Positions 60,890 to 64,000 of a DNA stretch of 64,000 nucleotides are shown in pieces. This DNA comes from Thermomicrobiales bacterium (GTDB lineage Bacteria > Chloroflexota > Chloroflexia > Thermomicrobiales > UBA6265). The stretch lies in the NCBI GenBank assembly GCA_019637585.1, contig JAHBVL010000003.1, forward strand, positions 1-64,000, in the 5' to 3' direction. Below the pieces are notes generated by a model that made no database searches, was not told the DNA's origin, and saw only the letters and a program-made list of their open reading frames with translations. The position numbers were made by a program, and so were the translations under genes. Position 1 is the first letter of the stretch; each line of letters starts with the position of its first letter.

Positions 60890-61561
60890 TCAATCCAGTC
60901 CGAACCGGTGCGCCAGAACCGCGAATGTCTCCCGCACGACGTACCGGAATTCGGTCCCGGAGCCCTGCACAATCGGGCTGTCGTCTGCGTCGTTGGTCTG
61001 AACGGTGAGTCCGTTCTCTTCGGCCAGCACCTGCGCCCGGTAGAGATGAAAACCATCGCTCACGAGCAGCACGTCATCGATGCCTCGGTCCTTGAGCATC
61101 ACCGAGACCCGCTGCACGCTCTCTTCCGTGTTGGAGCTGATGTGCTCCATCAGAATCGATTCCGGAGGAATACCCCGATCGATCAGGTAGTTCTGCCCCG
61201 ATTCACCTTCGGTGTAGACATCGCCGGGGAGACGTCCACCGGTCACCACGATCAAATCGGACACGCCAGCCTGATAGAGCTCGTACGCGGTGTCGAGCCG
61301 CGCCTGAAACACCCGCGACGGGACGCCGTTGAACTGGGCGGCGCCCAACACCACAATCGCCCCGGCCGGTCCCATATCGTCCGATCGCGCGGCCAGATAG
61401 ATGCGGAACATCGTGCCAAAAAACGCCAGAACGGCGACCAGCAGCAACCCGACCGTGATGCGAGAGATCCACCAGGACAAGCCGCGCCGTTTCCGCTTCG
61501 GCCCTGCCGAGTGCGCGTCGATGTCTTCCTGAGTGAGGGGGCGATTCGCCGGAGATTGCAC
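60890..61561 (-). CDS. YdcF/DUF218 (SanA/ElyC-like) membrane-anchored protein
   Basis: GTG 61561 with AGAGG seven bases upstream gives 223 residues; a longer frame begins at 61624. One N-terminal membrane helix (ITVGLLLVAVLAFFGTMF) follows a basic KRKRR stretch. The DUF218 domain then shows AIVVLGAAQFNGVPS, SDLIVVTGGRLPGD, the acidic TEGESGQNYLIDRGIP and DDVLLVSDGFHLYRAQ. The family is linked to envelope polysaccharide/vancomycin tolerance (SanA, ElyC) without a settled reaction. Monocistronic, next to the ureohydrolase gene on the same strand. Confidence 0.9.
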   Translation of the reverse strand: MQSPANRPLTQEDIDAHSAGPKRKRRGLSWWISRITVGLLLVAVLAFFGTMFRIYLAARSDDMGPAGAIVVLGAAQFNGVPSRVFQARLDTAYELYQAGVSDLIVVTGGRLPGDVYTEGESGQNYLIDRGIPPESILMEHISSNTEESVQRVSVMLKDRGIDDVLLVSDGFHLYRAQVLAEENGLTVQTNDADDSPIVQGSGTEFRYVVRETFAVLAHRFGLD

Positions 61562-61629
61562 GTGATACCTCTGCAGCCGGAGCGACAAACGGCCGCGTCC
61601 TCGTTCACGCGCACCAGCCGACAAGCATA

Positions 61630-62784
61630 TCAGCGAGAGGGCTCGTCGCTTGCCTCGCGATCGGATGGTTCACCGGCTTCCGCAGCGGGCATCCGGCCAA
61701 GCTTGCCATTCTTCACCAGGACACCCAGCACATCCATGACCACTCTCGCGCCGAGCATCGAGGTGGTGTCCGCCACGTCGTAGGGCGGCGCCACTTCGAC
61801 GACCTCCATCCCCGCCAGTCCTTCCCGGGTCACAAGCTCCAGGAGCCGGAGTGCCTCTCGTGGCAACAACCCGCCCGGTTCCGGTGTTCCCGTACCTGGC
61901 GCGAACGCCGGATCGAGGACGTCGATGTCGAACGACAGAAAGACCGCTTTGGCATCCTTCCAGGCCAGTTCCAGCGCGATCTCGGCGATCCTGTCCAACC
62001 CCCATCGATCGATATCGCCGACGGTGATCGAGGTCGCTCCCCGCTCCCGCACATTTTTGACGCCCTGGCGATTCATATTCCAGCCACCGATACCGATCTG
62101 CACCAGGTTCGATGGCGGCGCGTTGGGGATGTTGGTCGCATGAAAGAACGGGGTGCCGTGCATCCGCTCGTCCAGCGTCATCTCACCCATGTCGGGGTGT
62201 CTGTCGAAGTGAATGATCCCGATGTTGCCATCGACGTAGGGAGCCAGACCCCGGATGTCGGGATAGCCGATCGAGTGATCCCCACCGAAGATGACCGGGA
62301 AGACCTCCCGTTCGTGCAGAAAAGCGACAGCTTTGTCGATCTGATCGAAGCTCTTCTCGATATTGGCCGGAATGATCGAGATGTCACCCGCATCGACCAT
62401 GCGCAGCGACTCGTAGAGATCGACGCCCAACTCGAAGCTGTATCCCAGCGAGAGGGAGGTCACCGCCCGGATACCGCTCGGACCGAACCGCGTGCCCGAT
62501 CGGTAGGTCGTGCCGGCGTCGAGCGGTGCACCGACAAAGACCACGTCCTGCCCGTCCAGAGCGCGCATATCCTGTTGAACCGGCACCCCGAGAAACGTCT
62601 GTGAGCTGGAGAACTTGCCGGCAACGCCGTTGCGGTTGAAGAGCGGGATGGTGCGGTCGGTGATCGACCAGGCCGACTCCAGCCCCCACTCCAGCGCCTG
62701 GCGGCGCCGTTCCTCCCGCTCCTTGGTCGGAACACGCGCTTCGGCATGTCCCATGCGAACGCCGCTCAGCGAGTCCCGGTTCAT
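61630..62784 (-). CDS. Ureohydrolase-family protein, guanidine hydrolase (GdmH)-like
   Basis: A 384-residue ureohydrolase. Metal ligands are intact: His in FGGDHSIGYPDIRG, Asp/His/Asp in IIHFDRHPDMGEM and two Asp in LSFDIDVLDPAF. The long N-terminal region (WGLESAWSITDRTIPLFNR), GTTYRSGTRFGPSGIR, ANIEKSFDQIDKAV and the C-terminal GTPEPGGLLPREALRL follow the cyanobacterial guanidine hydrolase pattern rather than ordinary agmatinases. HFDRH in place of HxDAH is also the guanidinase-type wording, but the next residues differ (PDMGE versus VDTQE as I recall). Substrate could be guanidine or an alkylguanidine. It starts six bases after the acyl-CoA synthetase stop. No Ni chaperone genes are adjacent. 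Confidence 0.8.
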   Translation of the reverse strand: MNRDSLSGVRMGHAEARVPTKEREERRRQALEWGLESAWSITDRTIPLFNRNGVAGKFSSSQTFLGVPVQQDMRALDGQDVVFVGAPLDAGTTYRSGTRFGPSGIRAVTSLSLGYSFELGVDLYESLRMVDAGDISIIPANIEKSFDQIDKAVAFLHEREVFPVIFGGDHSIGYPDIRGLAPYVDGNIGIIHFDRHPDMGEMTLDERMHGTPFFHATNIPNAPPSNLVQIGIGGWNMNRQGVKNVRERGATSITVGDIDRWGLDRIAEIALELAWKDAKAVFLSFDIDVLDPAFAPGTGTPEPGGLLPREALRLLELVTREGLAGMEVVEVAPPYDVADTTSMLGARVVMDVLGVLVKNGKLGRMPAAEAGEPSDREASDEPSR

Positions 62785-62790
62785 GGTTCC

Positions 62791-64000
62791 CTATCCTTTC
62801 GCGACGGACCGAGCCGCGACCACTTCATCCACGGCCTTGGGATTCTCCAGGGCAGTGGTGTCGCCGGCTGGCAACCCCAGATAGGCCGCCCGGATCACCC
62901 GTCGCATCACTTTGGCATTCCGCGTTTTCGGCAGGTCGTTCACCAGGTGAACCTGCTTGGGACGGAGCGCCGAACCGAGCTCCTTGCCGATGCTCCGCCG
63001 GATTTCTTCATTCAGCGAATCGGTCCGTTCGACGCCCTGCCGCAGCACAGCGAACACCACGATGTTTTCGCCCTTGACCTCGTCCGGCACACCGATCGCC
63101 GCCGCTTCCTGCACCGCCGGGTGCACAACGGCCGCCGATTCCACCTCGGCGGGCCCGACCCGCTTGCCGGCCACTTTCAACGTGTCGTCCGAACGGCCAC
63201 GGATGTACCAGCAACCATCTTCGTCGACTTCGGCCCAGTCGCCATGCACCCAGATGCCCGGAAAACGCGACCAGTAGGTCTCCTCGTACCGCTCCCGATC
63301 GTTCCAAAACCCTTGCGTGATCCCCACCCAGGGCTGGCGGATCACCAGCTCGCCCACCGACCCACGGACCGGGTTGCCGTTTTCATCGAGCACATCCGCA
63401 TCCATACCGGGAACAGGTCCGCTGAAACCACACGGTTTGAGCGACGATGTCGGCAGCGCGGTGACAATGCCGCCACTCGTTTCCGTTCCACCCGAATAGT
63501 TGATCAGCGGACATCGTCCACCGCCAACGACATCGACGAACCACTGCCAGGGACCCGGATTCCACGGTTCGCCCGACGAACCGAGTACCCGGACCCGCTC
63601 CAGATTGCTCTCGTTCACCCACTGATCGCCCTGGGTCATGAGCACCCGCACCGCGGTCGGCGCGACACCGAGCAGCGTGGCGCCGCTCCATTCGGCGATC
63701 TGCCACAACCGGCCGGGATTCGGGTAGTCCGGCGTACCATCGAACAGGACGATCGACGCCCCAAGCAGCAACCCTCCGCAAACCAGCCATGGCCCCATCA
63801 TCCAGCCGAGATCGGTGACCCAGAAGACGGTATCGTCGGGCCCCACGTCGAAACAGAGCGCCATGTCGTGCGCCGCTTTGACGGGAAACCCGGACTGGAC
63901 GTGAAGCGCCCCTTTGGGCCGCCCTGTCGTACCAGAGGTGTAGATGATCATATACGGGTCGTTGGCCGCGGTGTCGACTGGTTCCGCGATCGCTTCCGAC
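62791..64000 (-). CDS. Acyl-CoA (acetyl/acetoacetyl-type) synthetase, 5' end beyond the window
   Basis: The coding sequence continues past the right edge; the last in-window codons read SEAIAEPVDTAANDPY before the first in-frame Met. About 403 residues of the C-terminal part are present: AMP-binding loop YTSGTTGRPKGALH, the WVTDLGWMMGPW region, YSGGTETSGGI, the hinge GDWAEVDEDGCWYIRGRSDD and the catalytic Lys region LPKTRNAKVMRRVIRAA. It activates a carboxylic acid to acyl-CoA via acyl-AMP. Wording is closest to acetyl/propionyl-CoA synthetases. Cotranscribed with the guanidinase-like gene. Confidence 0.93.
   Translation of the reverse strand, partial: SEAIAEPVDTAANDPYMIIYTSGTTGRPKGALHVQSGFPVKAAHDMALCFDVGPDDTVFWVTDLGWMMGPWLVCGGLLLGASIVLFDGTPDYPNPGRLWQIAEWSGATLLGVAPTAVRVLMTQGDQWVNESNLERVRVLGSSGEPWNPGPWQWFVDVVGGGRCPLINYSGGTETSGGIVTALPTSSLKPCGFSGPVPGMDADVLDENGNPVRGSVGELVIRQPWVGITQGFWNDRERYEETYWSRFPGIWVHGDWAEVDEDGCWYIRGRSDDTLKVAGKRVGPAEVESAAVVHPAVQEAAAIGVPDEVKGENIVVFAVLRQGVERTDSLNEEIRRSIGKELGSALRPKQVHLVNDLPKTRNAKVMRRVIRAAYLGLPAGDTTALENPKAVDEVVAARSVAKG

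Overview
The window is about 64 kb of high-GC bacterial chromosome. It carries no rRNA, prophage or intact transposase. The gene set suggests a Chloroflexota member, most likely Thermomicrobia-like: a LLM-class (F420-type) oxidoreductase, an F420-associated zincin-type metalloprotease, large LuxR-type and TIR-type STAND proteins, Tat-exported lipid/sugar-binding and Cys-rich proteins, CO-dehydrogenase-type maturation genes, GTG/TTG starts and many short palindromic intergenic repeats. This assignment rests on gene content only.

Layout. 0.2-2.7 kb: a probably leaderless ArsR repressor overlapping a tandem-SRPBCC protein, then a zincin_2-type metalloprotease. 2.9-5.2 kb: purH divergent from a cyclodeaminase/methenyl-THF cyclohydrolase-like gene (purine/one-carbon metabolism). 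5.3-14.9 kb: an accessory block. A minus-strand set (degenerate-ribokinase/AAA+ ATPase, then comM, then a LuxR-type STAND regulator) diverges from a plus-strand pair (stand-alone SLOG protein, then a TIR/NB-ARC/TPR protein). The combination resembles nucleotide-signal conflict or immunity systems and is the main candidate for an undescribed system. 15.0-16.7 kb: a Tat-exported protein with about 100 cysteines. 17.0-22.7 kb: a compact histidine operon hisG-C-B-H-A-F-IE whose HisIE has an odd C-terminal domain. 22.9-25.0 kb: exopolysaccharide genes. 25.1-29.4 kb: MFS transporter, LLM oxidoreductase, a degenerate sugar-kinase-like protein and queG.

29.5-39.6 kb is a housekeeping core: rpmB; recG-rsmD-coaD-coiled-coil gene; yceD(DUF177)-rpmF-fabH-fabG-accC-nusB-acpP. 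It links DNA repair, ribosome modification, CoA synthesis and fatty-acid synthesis. 39.7-47 kb: tatC, rqcH, gmk, def, priA. 47-49.5 kb: two PLP enzymes. 49.7-53.7 kb: a CoxD/CoxE/XdhC/MocA-type molybdenum-hydroxylase maturation operon without structural subunits. 54-57.2 kb: a sugar ABC importer (two permeases and a Tat-type binding protein, no ATPase gene). 57.3-64 kb: aldehyde dehydrogenase, tRNA-Leu(CAA), an SPFH/flotillin protein, a YdcF-like protein, a guanidine-hydrolase-like ureohydrolase and a 5'-truncated acyl-CoA synthetase running off the right edge.

Across the window the intergenic DNA is unusual in two ways. (1) At least eight spots carry tandem arrays with a period of exactly 7 bp but different unit sequences, some recurring in opposite orientation. 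(2) Several MITE/REP-like palindromic elements share (T)GTAG...CTAC(A) ends or are of the 'GTCATCCTGAGC...' type. All coordinates, motif positions and counts were read by hand; family assignments are from recognised motifs, with no database search.
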